From: Candidatus Babelota bacterium
GTDB lineage: Bacteria > Dependentiae > Babeliae > Babeliales > JABCYS01
Assembly (NCBI GenBank): GCA_013290085.1
Contig: JABCYS010000051.1
Location: 1 to 6,665 of the forward strand
Length of the DNA stretch: 6,665 nt
Reading direction: 5' to 3'
A model generated the notes under the pieces. The model searched no databases and was not told where the DNA came from. It was given only the letters and a program-made list of their open reading frames with translations. Below are positions 6,444 through 6,665 of the stretch, piece by piece; position 1 is the first letter of the stretch, and each line of letters starts with the position of its first letter. Made by a program: the position numbers and the translations under genes.

Positions 6444-6665
6444 GGCTTAGTAATGTAGCCTTGTTTAAGTTCTTCATTGTAAAAAATATAAAGACCGATG
6501 AGTACCGCTCCCGTTGCTGCGAAATAGTGCCACGTAATACGCTCACCCAACAAGACCCAACTGAAAGCAGCGGCAAAAAAGGGCATAATCAATGCGGCAA
6601 AAGAAAGAAGGGTCGCCGTATATTTTTTGAGAAGGCGGGCAACAAGGTTATAGGATATAACAACA
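6440..6665 (-). CDS. EamA/DMT-superfamily transporter, copy 2 (C-terminal part, cut by window edge)
   Basis: The last 74 codons of a transporter gene can be read from 6664 down to a TAA at 6440-6442; the rest lies outside the window. The product aligns without gaps to the C-terminus of copy 1 (871-1770): by hand count about 42 of 73 positions are identical, including KYTATLLSFA, ITWHYFAATG-type and EELKQGY stretches. It covers the last two to three membrane helices of the second EamA half, with the same short polar tail. The copies are in the same orientation and in the same type of position, each tail-to-tail with a small + strand gene. The level of divergence suggests an old duplication with possible change of substrate. 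There is no sign of disruption in the visible part. Confidence 0.88.
   Translation of the reverse strand, partial: VVISYNLVARLLKKYTATLLSFAALIMPFFAAAFSWVLLGERITWHYFAATGAVLIGLYIFYNEELKQGYITKP

Noticed and set aside
6370..6576. A 68-codon minus-strand frame at the right end.
   Set aside because: The true coding frame there is the transporter C-terminus, which aligns to copy 1 and ends at 6440; this frame is a shifted reading of the same DNA.

Overview
This is an AT-rich stretch (roughly 40% G+C by eye) of a bacterial chromosome. It is densely packed, with genes that overlap or lie only a few bases apart, mostly with recognisable Shine-Dalgarno sites. The mix is an exported ankyrin-repeat protein, an exported M16 zinc protease, two related EamA/DMT-type transporters and few biosynthetic enzymes. 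That would fit a host-associated or intracellular Gram-negative-type bacterium. Candidatus Dependentiae (TM6) is my best guess, but it rests on gene content and style only. No rRNA, tRNA or other phylogenetic marker is present.

Left part (1-868, + strand): a pterin-4a-carbinolamine dehydratase with an unusual signal-peptide-like N-terminus overlaps by 4 bp a small MazG-like nucleotide pyrophosphohydrolase of the dCTPase (RS21-C6/DCTPP1) type. The two form a translationally coupled pair.

Middle part (871-6067, - strand, read right to left): an exported ankyrin-repeat protein; then, after a 165-bp gap, a SNARE-associated/VTT (TVP38/TMEM64-like) membrane protein; then an 889-residue exported double-domain M16 metallopeptidase; then a DMT-family transporter. 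The last three are tightly spaced (4-bp ATGA overlap, then 11 bp) and are very probably one operon. All four products are predicted to be in or beyond the inner membrane.

Right part (6068-6665): a divergent promoter region of 88 bp, a small very basic DUF3175 protein on the + strand, and the 3' end of a second DMT transporter on the - strand. This second transporter is a clear paralogue of the first. Both transporters meet a convergent + strand gene at their 3' ends with no spacer (2-bp gap and 4-bp overlap).

No mobile element, CRISPR array, RNA gene or obvious defence system is visible, and no gap exceeds 300 bases. I do not see an undescribed multi-gene system. The points most worth a second look are the apparently exported pterin dehydratase, the exported ankyrin protein with a cysteine-containing insert, and the paired transporter paralogues.
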